Notes: a model not told the origin generated them from the sequence alone. Counted from the stretch's first letter, positions 1 to 10,753 are shown. The stretch: 64,000 nt of DNA from Vogesella sp. LIG4 (GCF_900090205.1 NZ_LT607802.1:839846-903845); one strand, 5' to 3'. Translations and numbers: made by a program.

Positions 1-21
1 CCGGCTGCTTCAGGGTTCCCG

Positions 22-687
22 CTAGCGGCGGCGCAGCAGGGTCATGCCGTCGCCCATCGGCAGGATGCACAGATCCACGCGCGCATCGTGCTTCAGCCCG
101 GCATTGAAGGCGCGCAGTATTTCCACGCTGCGCGGGTCATCCGGCTGCGGATCCACCACGCGGCCGTTGAGCAGGATGTTGTCGATGGCGATCACCCCGC
201 CCGGTCGCACCAGTTGCAGGCAGGCTTCGTAGTAGTCGGGGTAGGCAGGCTTGTCGGCGTCGATGAAGGCGAGGTCGAAACTGCCGGCGGCGCCGTCTTC
301 CAGCAGCTGGTGCAAGGTCAGCAGGCCCGGCTGCAGGTACAGCTGGATGCGTTCGGCCACGCCGGCCCGCCGCCAGTAGTCCGCGGCAATGCTGGTGAAC
401 TCCACGCTCATGTCGCACGCCACCGTGCGCCCCTGCTCGCCCATGGCCAGCGCCACGGAGAGCGCGCTGTAGCCGGTAAAGGTGCCGATTTCCAGGTAGC
501 GGCGCACGCCCAGGAGCTGCACCAGCCAGCCGAGGAACTGCCCCTGCTCCGGCGCGATCTGCATCTTGGCCATGCGGTGGCCGGCGGTGAATTCGCGCAA
601 CGCGCGCTGCACCGGGTGCTCGCTCACGCCGATGTCGAACAGGTACTCGGCCACCTGCGGGCCGAAAGTCATGGTGTGTCGTGTCAT
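22..687 (-). CDS. Class I SAM-dependent O-methyltransferase (caffeoyl-CoA OMT-like family)
   Basis: Predicted cytosolic methyltransferase that moves a methyl group from S-adenosylmethionine to a hydroxyl on a small, probably catechol-like substrate; the substrate is unknown. The 221-residue protein has the SAM-binding loop LEIGTFTGYSAL at about residues 65-76 and the family's metal site, D143 in FIDADK and D169-N170 in AIDN. The reading frame extends to a TTG at 705, but that region overlaps the terminator hairpin of the upstream gene (699-722), so ATG 687 is preferred; ATG 672 is also possible. It is the last gene at the left edge, reading the same way as the DUF3460 gene. Family assignment is firm; biological role is not. 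Confidence 0.85.
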   Translation of the reverse strand: MTRHTMTFGPQVAEYLFDIGVSEHPVQRALREFTAGHRMAKMQIAPEQGQFLGWLVQLLGVRRYLEIGTFTGYSALSVALAMGEQGRTVACDMSVEFTSIAADYWRRAGVAERIQLYLQPGLLTLHQLLEDGAAGSFDLAFIDADKPAYPDYYEACLQLVRPGGVIAIDNILLNGRVVDPQPDDPRSVEILRAFNAGLKHDARVDLCILPMGDGMTLLRRR

Positions 688-698
688 GCCGGGCTCGA

Positions 699-722
699 AA
701 AACAAAACGCCCTTGCGGGCGT
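699..722 (-). terminator. Rho-independent terminator after the DUF3460 gene
   Basis: Read on the minus strand: stem ACGCCC / GGGCGT (707-722) followed by a T-rich run (TTTTGTTTTT, 699-706). It lies 23 bases past the DUF3460 stop and directly before the O-methyltransferase start, so the two genes probably have separate transcripts. Confidence 0.75.
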
Positions 723-744
723 CATGGTTGCGTACTTGGCGGAA

Positions 745-924
745 TTATTCCGGCTGGTACACGTAGGGCTTCTGCGGCACGCTCGATTCCTTCCAGCGCG
801 CCAGGTCGTCCAGGTTCTGCGGACGGTCCCACCAGGTCAGGCGCAGCTCGCGGCGCTCGGTATCGACTTCCGGGTGCTTTTCCAGGTAGGTGTTGATGAA
901 CTGGGTGAATTCGGACTGGTACAT
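745..924 (-). CDS. DUF3460 family small protein
   Basis: A 59-residue protein starting MYQSEFTQFINTYLEKHPEV and ending PQKPYVYQPE. Length, the N-terminal MYQSEFTQF and the C-terminal PYVYQ tail match DUF3460, a small family of unknown function found mainly in betaproteobacteria. It contains a conserved tryptophan pair (TWWDRP) in the middle. The ATG at 924 is preceded by GGGAGT at a suitable distance. It follows the membrane-stub gene by 75 bases and ends in a clear terminator. No signal peptide or membrane segment. Function unknown. Confidence 0.85.
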   Translation of the reverse strand: MYQSEFTQFINTYLEKHPEVDTERRELRLTWWDRPQNLDDLARWKESSVPQKPYVYQPE

Positions 925-999
925 CTGAGTACTCCCGGTAAAAGATGGCGGCGATTGTACTGTAAAAGCCGCCGTTCGGCAGCCATGTCGCTGCAGCGC

Positions 1000-1884
1000 T
1001 CAGCGCCGCCCGCTGCCCGGACGCAGTCGCTGCAGCCAGGCATCCCGCCCCTGCAGCGACTGCTGGCAGCGCTGGCGCTGCATGTCGGCACGCAGATAGC
1101 TCAGCGCGCTGACGGCAACACCCAGCAGCAGCCACAGCGCCAGCAGCCACTGCCGCGGCGAGTGGATATCCTGCCAGCCCAGCTGACGCTGCAGCTCCAG
1201 GCGCAACGCAAACGGCCCGCTGCGGATTTCCAGCCGCGCATGCAGCTGGTGGCTGCCGGCACCGTCCGGCGCCATCGCCGCGGCCAGCGGCAGCAGCGCC
1301 AGCTGCAGATGCTCGTCCGACGCGGCGGGCAGCAGGCTGTCCAGCGGCAGCCACACCGCCAGCACGCTGCCTTGCAGACCCGGCACCAGCAGCAGTTGCG
1401 TACGTTGATCCACCCAGGGCAGCACCAGGGTCTGCCCGGCGTTGAGCGAGGGCTGCAGATTGGCCAGCGTCAGCCTGCTCGCCAGTTCCAGATTGAGGTC
1501 GTCCCTAGCACCGGGGGTGGCGGGTACCACCTGCTGCACGCTCAGCAGATGGTTGGCCGCATCGATGTGCAGCCGCGCCACGCGCGGCAACTGCGGGAAA
1601 TCGCTGCGCAGCTTGTCCAGGTAGTGGCCGGGGTCGTTGCCTACCTCCATCTGCTGCAGCATGTCGGTATCCTGCACCAGCTGCTGGGTGGTTTCCTGCA
1701 GCTGCAGCAGGTGAGTGCGCACCAGGCCGGCGGTCTGCTGCGCCTCCTCCTCCAGCTCGCTCTGCGCGCGGGCCTGTTCGTAGGCCAGCAGCCAGTTGCC
1801 GCCCAGCCAGGCCATGCCCAGCCAGAACACCAGCAGCGACAGCAGCAGCACCCGCTGCGGCCAACGGCTACGCAATAGCCTCAC
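1000..1884 (-). CDS. Two-pass membrane protein with periplasmic sensor-like domain and no output domain
   Basis: A 294-residue protein with a membrane helix at about 11-34, a periplasmic stretch of about 210 residues, a second helix at about 247-264, and only a 30-residue charged tail (DMQRQRCQQSLQGRD...). This is the shape of the input half of a sensor kinase or diguanylate cyclase, but the kinase, HAMP or GGDEF part is absent, and no remnant follows downstream. The start is a GTG at 1884 that overlaps the stop of the receiver-TPR gene in GTGA, so the two are translationally coupled. I infer that it passes a periplasmic signal to, or anchors, that regulator. I do not recognise the domain. 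Confidence 0.6.
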   Translation of the reverse strand: MRLLRSRWPQRVLLLSLLVFWLGMAWLGGNWLLAYEQARAQSELEEEAQQTAGLVRTHLLQLQETTQQLVQDTDMLQQMEVGNDPGHYLDKLRSDFPQLPRVARLHIDAANHLLSVQQVVPATPGARDDLNLELASRLTLANLQPSLNAGQTLVLPWVDQRTQLLLVPGLQGSVLAVWLPLDSLLPAASDEHLQLALLPLAAAMAPDGAGSHQLHARLEIRSGPFALRLELQRQLGWQDIHSPRQWLLALWLLLGVAVSALSYLRADMQRQRCQQSLQGRDAWLQRLRPGSGRR

Positions 1885-3581
1885 AACTGGAATTCCTGTT
1901 TCTGGTGCTGGGAGATCAGGCCGCGCCAGGCTTGCAGCAGTTTCTGGAACTTGTTGTTGGCCGGCTCCATCTCGCGCACTTTCTGCAGCAGCTGGTGCGC
2001 CTGGCGGATATGGGTTTCATTCCAGCCGTGGCGGTGGGTCTGCGCAATCACCGCATTGGCCAGGTTGAGCATCAGCTGCACGTTCTGCGGCATTTCTTCC
2101 AGCGCCTGGCGGAACAGCGCGATGGCGCGGTCGTGCTCGCCCATCTGTGCCATGTGCACCGCCTGGTTGTTGAGGTTGACGATGTCCTGCACGCTGCTGG
2201 CGATCAGCTGGCGGCCGGCATCGCCCTGCCCCACCTGGTCGAACATCGCCGACAGCTTCTGCAGCAGCGCCTGGTTGTCGTGGTGGTTGCGCACCATGTC
2301 GCGGGCGACGCGGTCGCCCAGCTCCTTCTGCCCCTGGGTGTAGCAGACGCGGGCGAATTCCATTTTCTCGTCATCGGACAGTTTTCCCAGCTGGCTCAGC
2401 CGTTCCGCCGCCGATTCCAGCAGCCGCGACGCCGCCTGCTTGTTGCCGGCGTTGCTCTGCAGCGTGCTGTCCACCACGTCCGCCATCCACTCGCCTTCGG
2501 CGTTGTACTTGTAGTCGCGGCGCAGCGAGGCCAGGGTGCGCGCCGCCTCGGCCTTCTCGCCGCAGGCCAGCTGGGTGCGCACCAGCGCGGCGTAATGCGC
2601 GGGGTTGCGGTGCCAGCTGGATTTGGCCAGGTTCAGCACCGTGTTGTAGGCACTGCGCGCCTGCAGCAGGTCGCCGTTTTCCTCCGCCACTTCGGCCAGC
2701 ACCTGGTGGCGGTGCACCGTGGCTGGCGACAGCTCGGTGGCGCGCTTGAGAATGTCCTGCGCCCGCGTGAGGTCATGGTTGTCCTGGTACAGCCGGGCCA
2801 GCCAGTCATAGGCCTCCATCACCCGGTCGTTTTCCACGATCACCTGCTCGAACATGGCCAGCGCCGACTCCACCTGCTTCTGCCCGGCCAGCGCCTTGGC
2901 CATGCCCAGCTTGGCCCACACCAGCTCCTTCACCTGCAGCACCTGCTTGTACAGCGCCTGCGCGCTGTCGTAGTCGCCGATCTTCAGCGCCAGGCTGCCC
3001 TTGAGCTTCATGAAGTCGAGTGCGAATTCGCCGCGCTCGCCGATTTTCTTGTTGCAGGCCTCGATGGCGCCCAGGTAGTCGTGGCTCATCAGCGCATCGT
3101 CCACCACCTTGAACGCTTCGCGGCGGCGCATCGCCACCTCCAGCCGCCGCCCCAGCTCCACGCCGGTGAACGGTTTGAGCAGGTAGCCGTCCGGCGCCAG
3201 CTCGGCCGCCGAGATCACCTTGGCGGCGCGGCGCTCGCCGCTGACGATCATGAACACGCAGGACTGCTTGAGCAGATTGCGCGCACGCGCTTCCTCGTAC
3301 AGGTACAGGCCGTCGTTGCCGGTGCCCAGGTCGTAGTCGCACAGCACTACGTCAAAGTCGTAGCGCATCAGCTTAACCAGCGCATCGCTGGCCTTGCCGG
3401 CGTACTCCACCTTCTCGCCACCGAAGGAGTTCAGCGTCATCGCCATGGCGCGCTGCATTTCCGGCACGCTGTCCACTACCAGGTACATCTTCTTGGCAAA
3501 CGGGTTGCTGTACTCGGTGCGCGCGGTTTCGCGCCCGGCAATGGCGTGGAAGGTGGTGGACTGGCGAGGCTGCTGGCTCAT
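1881..3581 (-). CDS. Response regulator: receiver domain fused to TPR repeats
   Basis: A 566-residue cytosolic protein. Residues about 30-150 form a CheY-like receiver: acceptor D82 in VVLCDYDLG, conserved S114 in MIVSGE and K136 in YLLKPF. Residues about 165-560 are helical TPR-type repeats. There is no DNA-binding or catalytic domain, so output is likely through protein contacts. About 30 residues precede the receiver. It lies 31 bases downstream of uvrD and overlaps the following membrane-stub gene by 4 bases. No histidine kinase gene is adjacent, so the partner kinase is encoded elsewhere or the receiver is controlled by other means. Confidence 0.8.
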   Translation of the reverse strand: MSQQPRQSTTFHAIAGRETARTEYSNPFAKKMYLVVDSVPEMQRAMAMTLNSFGGEKVEYAGKASDALVKLMRYDFDVVLCDYDLGTGNDGLYLYEEARARNLLKQSCVFMIVSGERRAAKVISAAELAPDGYLLKPFTGVELGRRLEVAMRRREAFKVVDDALMSHDYLGAIEACNKKIGERGEFALDFMKLKGSLALKIGDYDSAQALYKQVLQVKELVWAKLGMAKALAGQKQVESALAMFEQVIVENDRVMEAYDWLARLYQDNHDLTRAQDILKRATELSPATVHRHQVLAEVAEENGDLLQARSAYNTVLNLAKSSWHRNPAHYAALVRTQLACGEKAEAARTLASLRRDYKYNAEGEWMADVVDSTLQSNAGNKQAASRLLESAAERLSQLGKLSDDEKMEFARVCYTQGQKELGDRVARDMVRNHHDNQALLQKLSAMFDQVGQGDAGRQLIASSVQDIVNLNNQAVHMAQMGEHDRAIALFRQALEEMPQNVQLMLNLANAVIAQTHRHGWNETHIRQAHQLLQKVREMEPANNKFQKLLQAWRGLISQHQKQEFQL

Positions 3582-3599
3582 GGCGCGTCTCAGGCTGTA

Positions 3600-3612
3600 A
3601 AGGTTGGCCGCA
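3600..3612 (+). repeat. AAGGTTGGCCGCA motif between uvrD and the receiver-TPR gene
   Basis: Exact 13-base copy of the window-wide motif, placed immediately after the uvrD stop codon (3613-3615 on the minus strand). Confidence 0.8.
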
Positions 3613-5766
<2,154 letters not shown>

Positions 5767-5824
5767 GGGGCACAGGCGGGTAGAGAAGCAATCGCTGCAT
5801 TCTACACCAGCGCTGTGCGCCCCC

Positions 5825-5837
5825 TGCGGCCAACCTT
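5825..5837 (-). repeat. AAGGTTGGCCGCA motif downstream of the acyltransferase
   Basis: Exact inverse copy (TGCGGCCAACCTT on the plus strand) 7 bases past the acyltransferase stop. Confidence 0.8.
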
Positions 5838-5843
5838 GGCCCG

Positions 5844-7931
5844 CTACTGGCTGCTGCGCTGGCTGGCCCAGTCGAAGGTGGCGGCGAAATCGCCGGCCAG
5901 GCTGCGCGACATGGTGGCCAGCATGTGGTTGCGGTCGCCAAAGCGCGGCACCTTGCCATCCGCCGCATAGCAGGTAGTGGCGTCACAGAAGCGGCCGATA
6001 TCGTCCCACACCCGCACATTGCTGTGCCGGGCGGCTACCTGCTGCAGAATGGCCACGATATCGCGGCGCTGCGCATCCACCTCGGCCCGGCTGACATTGC
6101 AGGCCGCCGCTCCGCGCCGTACCAGGCACTCCGGCACCGGCAGGCGGAATTCCGGCTCCGGCGCCAGCAGCACCAGCTTCAGCTTCATCCGCTCCAGGTC
6201 GCCGGCCAGCTTGTCCAGCGCCGTCTGCATGACCTGCAGCGAATGCTGGCGATCCAGCGTGCCGCTGCCGGCCAGCATCGCGCCGGCGGCATCCACCCGG
6301 CCATCCGCGCTGACCGCCGCCAGCCCGGTAATCGCCAGGCTGCCCGGCACCGGCAGCGCGGTGTAGCCGTTCCAGCGCACATTCATCAGCACGCCGCTCA
6401 GGCCCTGGCCCGCCAGTTGCCCGGCTTCCTGCAGCACCGCGCGCGAGTGGTTCAGACACCAGCTGCGCACCTTGCCCTCGCCCACCGGCACCGCATCCGG
6501 CAGCGGCGGGCAGCCATGGTAGACACGGCGCAGCATGGCCACGCCACGAGCCTCGGCCAGCGCCTGGTACATCGGCCACGAGTGATCGCTGTGCGAATCG
6601 CCCCAGGCCAGCAGGCGCAGCGGCACGTTGGCCGCACCGCCGCGGCAACTGGCGGCAGGCGCCAGCGGCACGCCGTTCTTGGCCATGCCGCAGTTCGGCG
6701 GCAGCGACGGGCCATCGGCCTTCATGCGCATCAGTTCCTGCTGCCCCGGCCACGGGTGGCGCGCCGGCAGATACATGTCCACGGTGCCGCCCACCCAGAC
6801 GGTAAGCGACATCGCCAGCCCGGCCCACAGCGTGGATTTGTCGGCCACGAACACGGCCAGCCGGCGCTGGCGCACCGGTTGCTCCAGCAGGCAGTAGGTC
6901 AGCCAGGCCAGCAGCAGCGACAAGCCGCCACCCAGCAGCAGGTCGCGCGTCAGATCGCGCTCGCCCACGCCATAGCTGCGGCCCAGCGCCAGCAGCGGCT
7001 GGTGCCACAGGTACCAGCTGTAGGACAGCAGCCCCAGCGCGGTCATCAGCCGCGCCGACAGCAAGCGGCTCACCAGGTTGTGCGGCGACAGCTCGCCGGC
7101 GGCGATCAGCAGCAGCGAGCCGGCCACCGGCAGCATGGCAGCCCAGCCGGGGAACACCATTCGGTGCTCGTCGAACAGCAGGATGGAGCCGAATGTGAGC
7201 ACCGCCCCGGCCAGGCCCAGCAGCAGCGCCATGGCGCCTTCGCTGCGCCAGCGGGTGGCCGGCGCCAGCGCCAGCAGGCCACCGGCAGCGAACTCCCAGG
7301 CGCGGGTAGGCATCAGGTAGAACGCCATCGGCATGTTGTGCCACGACAGGTACAGGCACAGCAGGAAGGAAGACAGCAACACCAGCGCCAGCACGGCGCG
7401 CACCACGCGCAGGCTGCCGCGCCCCCAGCGCCAGGCCGCCAGCATCAGCAGCGGCCATACCAGGTAGTACTGCTCCTCCACTGCCAGCGACCAGGTGTGC
7501 AGCAGCGGCTTCAGGTCGGTGGCGGCATTGAAATAGTCGAAGGCGTGGTCGAGGAAGTGATGGTTGGCATACAGCGTCACCACCGCGCGCGCTTCGCGCC
7601 CCAGCGAATTGGCATCGTCCGGCAGCAACAGCACATAACCCGCCAGCAGCGTGCACAGTGTCACCAGCGCCAGCGCCGGCCCCAGCCGGCGGATGCGGCG
7701 GGAGAAGAAGGCAGCGAAGCGTACCTTGCCATGCTGCAACAGCTCCTGCTGCAGCAGGCCGCTGATCAGGTAGCCGGAAATCACGAAGAAAATGTCCACG
7801 CCGACGAAGCCACCGGCCAGGCCGGGCACGCCGATGTGGTAGGCGATCACCGCCAGTACGGCGATGGCGCGCAGGCCGTCGATGTCGGCGCGGTAAGCGG
7901 GAGAAGCGGATGGGCGGGGAAAAGCCAGCAT
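5844..7931 (-). CDS. OafA-type membrane acyltransferase with C-terminal SGNH domain
   Basis: Integral membrane O-acetyltransferase, probably modifying a cell-surface glycan such as O-antigen or capsule; the acceptor is unknown. Of 695 residues, about the first 370 form the acyltransferase-3 domain with roughly ten membrane helices; the N-terminal YRADIDGLRAIAVLAVIAYH carries the conserved Arg and His, followed by GFVGVDIFFVISGYLI and FFSRRIRRLGPA. The rest is a periplasmic SGNH/GDSL-like domain with the Ser block AWGDSHSDHSW and a C-terminal DRNHM that would supply the Asp-His pair. Start ATG 7931. No polysaccharide genes lie nearby, so it is an isolated modifier. Confidence 0.88.
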   Translation of the reverse strand: MLAFPRPSASPAYRADIDGLRAIAVLAVIAYHIGVPGLAGGFVGVDIFFVISGYLISGLLQQELLQHGKVRFAAFFSRRIRRLGPALALVTLCTLLAGYVLLLPDDANSLGREARAVVTLYANHHFLDHAFDYFNAATDLKPLLHTWSLAVEEQYYLVWPLLMLAAWRWGRGSLRVVRAVLALVLLSSFLLCLYLSWHNMPMAFYLMPTRAWEFAAGGLLALAPATRWRSEGAMALLLGLAGAVLTFGSILLFDEHRMVFPGWAAMLPVAGSLLLIAAGELSPHNLVSRLLSARLMTALGLLSYSWYLWHQPLLALGRSYGVGERDLTRDLLLGGGLSLLLAWLTYCLLEQPVRQRRLAVFVADKSTLWAGLAMSLTVWVGGTVDMYLPARHPWPGQQELMRMKADGPSLPPNCGMAKNGVPLAPAASCRGGAANVPLRLLAWGDSHSDHSWPMYQALAEARGVAMLRRVYHGCPPLPDAVPVGEGKVRSWCLNHSRAVLQEAGQLAGQGLSGVLMNVRWNGYTALPVPGSLAITGLAAVSADGRVDAAGAMLAGSGTLDRQHSLQVMQTALDKLAGDLERMKLKLVLLAPEPEFRLPVPECLVRRGAAACNVSRAEVDAQRRDIVAILQQVAARHSNVRVWDDIGRFCDATTCYAADGKVPRFGDRNHMLATMSRSLAGDFAATFDWASQRSSQ

Positions 7932-8033
7932 GGTTTACCGGTTCGCAAGCACGCACGGCGACCATCGCCGCGCGCAAAGAGCCGGATTTTACACGTATTG
8001 CCGGGGCCTCGCGTCAGCCCGGCAATGGCGGCC

Positions 8034-8615
8034 TCACGCCAATAGCGCCAGCGCCGCTTCGCTGCCGATTACCTGCGCGTACTCGCCCTGCAGGTTCGCC
8101 AGCGCCATGGCATGCACTTGCTGCGCACTGCGCGGTACGCCGTCGAAATCGGTGCTGGCGTAAGCGTAGCAAGCGTCCGCCACCACCAGGGTATCGAAGC
8201 CAAGGTTGCCGGCGGTACGGGCGCTGGCCTCCACCGAGTTATTGGTGCTGACCCCGGTGATGACGATGCGCTGGATGCCACGCACGCGCAGCCAGCGTTC
8301 CAGCTGGCTGTGGATGAAAACGTCCGGCACGTTTTTTTCCTGTACATGCTCGCCAGGCAGCGGCTGCAATTCCGGCTGGAACTCGGCACCGTCCTGCCCC
8401 GGCCAGAATGGCGAACCGGGTGTCAGCGACATGTGCCGCACATGCACTACCGGCTGCCCGGCCGCGCGCCATGCGCCCAACAGGCGCAGGATGGTGGCCT
8501 CGGCATGCGGGTTGTTGCGCGACTCGGCCGGCATGCGGCTCATGCCTTGCTGCATGTCGATGATGATGAGGGCGACCGGTGGCGGGGAAACGGGGGCGAT
8601 CATGGCGTGCTCCAT
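8034..8615 (-). CDS. Isochorismatase-fold hydrolase with Ser in place of the usual catalytic Cys
   Basis: A 193-residue cytosolic alpha/beta hydrolase of the isochorismatase/nicotinamidase superfamily. The family triad is Asp-Lys-Cys; here D20 (LIIIDMQQG) and K94 (VQEKNVPDVF) are present, but the nucleophile position in GVSTNNSVEAS is S127. The rest of the block, including SARTAGNLGFDTLVV, is typical. Either it uses Ser, or it belongs to a non-Cys subfamily as true isochorismatases do. A second possible start is ATG 8603. It sits alone between the acyltransferase and a 2-oxoglutarate oxygenase. Substrate unknown. Confidence 0.8.
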   Translation of the reverse strand: MEHAMIAPVSPPPVALIIIDMQQGMSRMPAESRNNPHAEATILRLLGAWRAAGQPVVHVRHMSLTPGSPFWPGQDGAEFQPELQPLPGEHVQEKNVPDVFIHSQLERWLRVRGIQRIVITGVSTNNSVEASARTAGNLGFDTLVVADACYAYASTDFDGVPRSAQQVHAMALANLQGEYAQVIGSEAALALLA

Positions 8616-8670
8616 GCTGGACAGGCGCCCATGCTAGCACCCGGCCATCCATCCGGCATGCTCGACGCAG

Positions 8671-8698
8671 CAAGGCCCGGTCCATGGACCGGGCCTTG
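8671..8698. repeat. Perfect 28-base palindrome
   Basis: CAAGGCCCGGTCCA followed by its exact reverse complement, with no spacer, in the gap between the oxygenase and the isochorismatase gene. It could act as a hairpin at the end of the oxygenase transcript, but there is no T run on either side. Confidence 0.7.
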
Positions 8699-8735
8699 CA
8701 CTTCCCTATTGCTTGCAGCCAACCCTTACAGGCAG

Positions 8736-8792
8736 CTCGAAAAACCCCGATTTCCAAGCGAGACAAGGCGCGAACGAAAGCGGGCGTTTTTC
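8736..8792. repeat. Family A MITE-like element, internally deleted copy
   Basis: Begins CTCGAAAAACCCCGATTT and ends with AAAGCGGGCGTTTTTC. It matches both ends of the long copies at 24751-24879 and 27418-27547, but the middle, including the terminator-like hairpin, is missing; the junction is at a short GCGAACGAAA repeat. It abuts the stop codon of the 2-oxoglutarate oxygenase. Confidence 0.75.
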
Positions 8793-9635
8793 TTACATCT
8801 TCACACCCAGTTCGCGCAGCCGCTCGTCCAGGTAGGCGCCGGCGGTGTAGCGCTCGGACAGCACCACCTCGTCGCGCGGGTGCAGGAACAGCGGCAGCGA
8901 CACGCGGCTCTTGCTGGCGCCTTCGCCACTGGGGTTCACCACGCGGTGCTGGGTGGACGGGTAGTAGCCGCGCGAGGCTTCGCACAGCATGTCGCCGATG
9001 TTGATGATCAGCATGCCGAAATCGCACGGCACGTCCACCCAGTTGCCGTTCATGTCCTGCACCTGCAGGCCCGGCTCGTTGGCCGCCGGCAGGATGGTGA
9101 GCAGGTTGATGTCTCCATGGGCGGCAGCGCGCAGCGAGCCGGCCGGCTCCTTGCCGGTCAGCGGCGGGTAGCGCAGCACGCGCAGCAGGGTCTTGTTGCT
9201 GCCCTTGATCATGCCGGACAGCGGCTCGCTGTAGTGTTGGGCGATGTCGGCTGGGGTGTACTGCTCCACCCAGGCCAACAGCTCCTGCGCCAGGGTATTG
9301 GCGGTGTCGTAGTAGCGCATGGCGTCGGCCTGCAGCTGCGCCGGAATGCGCCCCCATGGGTAGATGTGGAAGTATTCCTTGATGTCCTTCTGGGTGTGGC
9401 CCTTCGCCGTTTCGGAGATCTCCGGCGAGAAGTAGCCGTCCTGCTTTTCCACCGAGAAGGCGAAGTCGTGCTTCTGTTCGGTGCCGAAGAAGGCCAGCCA
9501 GTCGCGGTAGATGTTCTCCACCAGTTCCTGCGGAATGGGGTGGTTCACCAGCACGCCAAAGCCGGTTTCGTGCAGCGAGCGGGTGAACTGTTCGGCCGCG
9601 TCGGCGGCGCGGTAATCGACTACGCGTACGTTCAT
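8793..9635 (-). CDS. 2-oxoglutarate/Fe(II) oxygenase, isopenicillin N synthase-like
   Basis: Non-heme iron dioxygenase of 280 residues. The iron ligands H173 and D175 (in AAHGDINLLT) and H230 (STQHRVV) and the 2-oxoglutarate-binding R244 (SKSRVSLPLF) are all present. The N-terminal part (GFGVLVNHPIP at 26-35) matches the DIOX_N module. Such enzymes hydroxylate or oxidise small molecules; this substrate cannot be read from sequence. ATG 9635 fits. Neighbours are unrelated, with a MITE-like remnant at its 3' end and a 335-base gap upstream. Confidence 0.85.
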   Translation of the reverse strand: MNVRVVDYRAADAAEQFTRSLHETGFGVLVNHPIPQELVENIYRDWLAFFGTEQKHDFAFSVEKQDGYFSPEISETAKGHTQKDIKEYFHIYPWGRIPAQLQADAMRYYDTANTLAQELLAWVEQYTPADIAQHYSEPLSGMIKGSNKTLLRVLRYPPLTGKEPAGSLRAAAHGDINLLTILPAANEPGLQVQDMNGNWVDVPCDFGMLIINIGDMLCEASRGYYPSTQHRVVNPSGEGASKSRVSLPLFLHPRDEVVLSERYTAGAYLDERLRELGVKM

Positions 9636-9970
9636 GGTGTGGTTCCTGTGTCAGGCGGCATGCGGCCAACCCTGCTAGACCACATGCAAAGGCGGCGGAT
9701 TCTACGCGCTGTCATTGCGCAAGAAAAGCACCCGATATGACTTTCCATTGGCATTTTAATTGTGTCATACCACGGGCAAAGGCACTTTTCAGCAATATGG
9801 CATAGCCGGCTGTTTTTGCTTGGCTTTCCGCCGCACATGCCGGCGCCGCCCGGCCCGGCATGGCTGGCATGCCATACCAGCAACAACACCGTTGGCATTT
9901 TATTGCCGGCCGCAGGCAAGAAAAAAGCCGTGCAGCGTTGGCCGCACGGCTGGTCGCCCACTGCGTCAGC
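9636..9970. other. 335-base gap between cysE and the oxygenase gene
   Basis: Holds one motif copy (TGCGGCCAACCCT at 9661), an AT-rich stretch around 9735-9770 that could carry the oxygenase promoter, and the cysE terminator at 9919-9951. No convincing open reading frame was seen on either strand. Confidence 0.6.
9919..9951 (-). terminator. Terminator of cysE
   Basis: On the minus strand: stem AGCCGTGC / GCACGGCT (9926-9951) followed by TTTTTTCTT. The stem's flank and loop contain a copy of the window-wide motif (CGTTGGCCGCA, 9936-9946), so the motif is built into the terminator. Confidence 0.8.
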
Positions 9971-10753
9971 TTAGACGCGCTGGTCCATGTCTAGTGCCGG
10001 GGTGCCCGGACAAAGCTGCGCCACCACCTTGGCCGGTACGCCCGCCACCGTGGTATGCGCCGGCACATCGTCCAGCACCACGCTGCCGGCCCCCACCTTG
10101 GCACATTCGCCAACGCGGATATTGCCCAGCACCGAGGCGCCGGCGCCCAGCATCACGCCATCGCCGATCTTGGGGTGGCGGTCGCCGCGCTCCTTGCCGG
10201 AGCCGCCCAGGGTGACGCCGTGCAGCATCGACACGTTGTTGCCGATCACCGCGGTCTCGCCCACCACCACGCCGGTGCCATGGTCGAGCATGACACCGTG
10301 GCCGATTCTGGCCGCCGGGTGGATATCGGCGCCCAATACCTCGGAAATGCGGTTCTGCAAGAAATACGCCAGTGTCTTTCTGCCTTCCTGCCACAGCCAG
10401 TGGGTGATGCGCTGGCTCTGGATGGCGTGAAAGCCCTTGAAGTACAGCAGCGGGGTGGAATAGCTGTCGCAGGCCGGGTCACGCTCGAAACAGGCGGTGA
10501 TGTCGGCGCGCGCCGCCTCGATGATGCCGTGGTCGGCGGCGTAGGCCTCGCGGAACAGTTCCAGCAGCGCGCGGGCGTCCATCACCGGGCTGGCCAGCTT
10601 GCTGGACAGGTGAAACGCCAGCACGTCTTCCAGCGTGCCGTGACGAAGCACCGTCATGTGCAGGAAGCTGGCCAGCAGCGGCTCGTCACGCGCCGCCAGC
10701 TCGGCCTCCTCGCGAATGGAGGACCACAGCGGGTCGCGGTTTACTTCGTTCAT
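9971..10753 (-). CDS. cysE: Serine O-acetyltransferase
   Basis: Transfers acetyl from acetyl-CoA to L-serine, the first step of cysteine synthesis. The 260-residue protein has the N-terminal SATase domain and then left-handed beta-helix hexapeptide repeats (ADIHPAARIGHGVMLDHGTG, VVVGETAVIGNNVSMLHGVT). The active-site His is in the MLDHGTG segment. Its length fits the long CysE type. The frame extends upstream, but ATG 10753 has a good GGGAG site (10764-10768 region) and removes an unlikely 11-residue leader. A terminator follows at 9919-9951. The C terminus ends LDMDQRV. Confidence 0.93.
   Translation of the reverse strand: MNEVNRDPLWSSIREEAELAARDEPLLASFLHMTVLRHGTLEDVLAFHLSSKLASPVMDARALLELFREAYAADHGIIEAARADITACFERDPACDSYSTPLLYFKGFHAIQSQRITHWLWQEGRKTLAYFLQNRISEVLGADIHPAARIGHGVMLDHGTGVVVGETAVIGNNVSMLHGVTLGGSGKERGDRHPKIGDGVMLGAGASVLGNIRVGECAKVGAGSVVLDDVPAHTTVAGVPAKVVAQLCPGTPALDMDQRV

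Noticed and set aside
688..705. TTG start giving the O-methyltransferase six more residues
   Set aside because: The codons lie in the T run of the upstream terminator and have no ribosome site.
88..1878. Long plus-strand open frame of 596 codons
   Set aside because: It is antisense to the O-methyltransferase, DUF3460 and membrane-stub genes, is Gln/Ala/Arg-rich with no domain, and is the usual artefact of GC-rich third positions. Similar antisense frames across the window were left out for the same reason.
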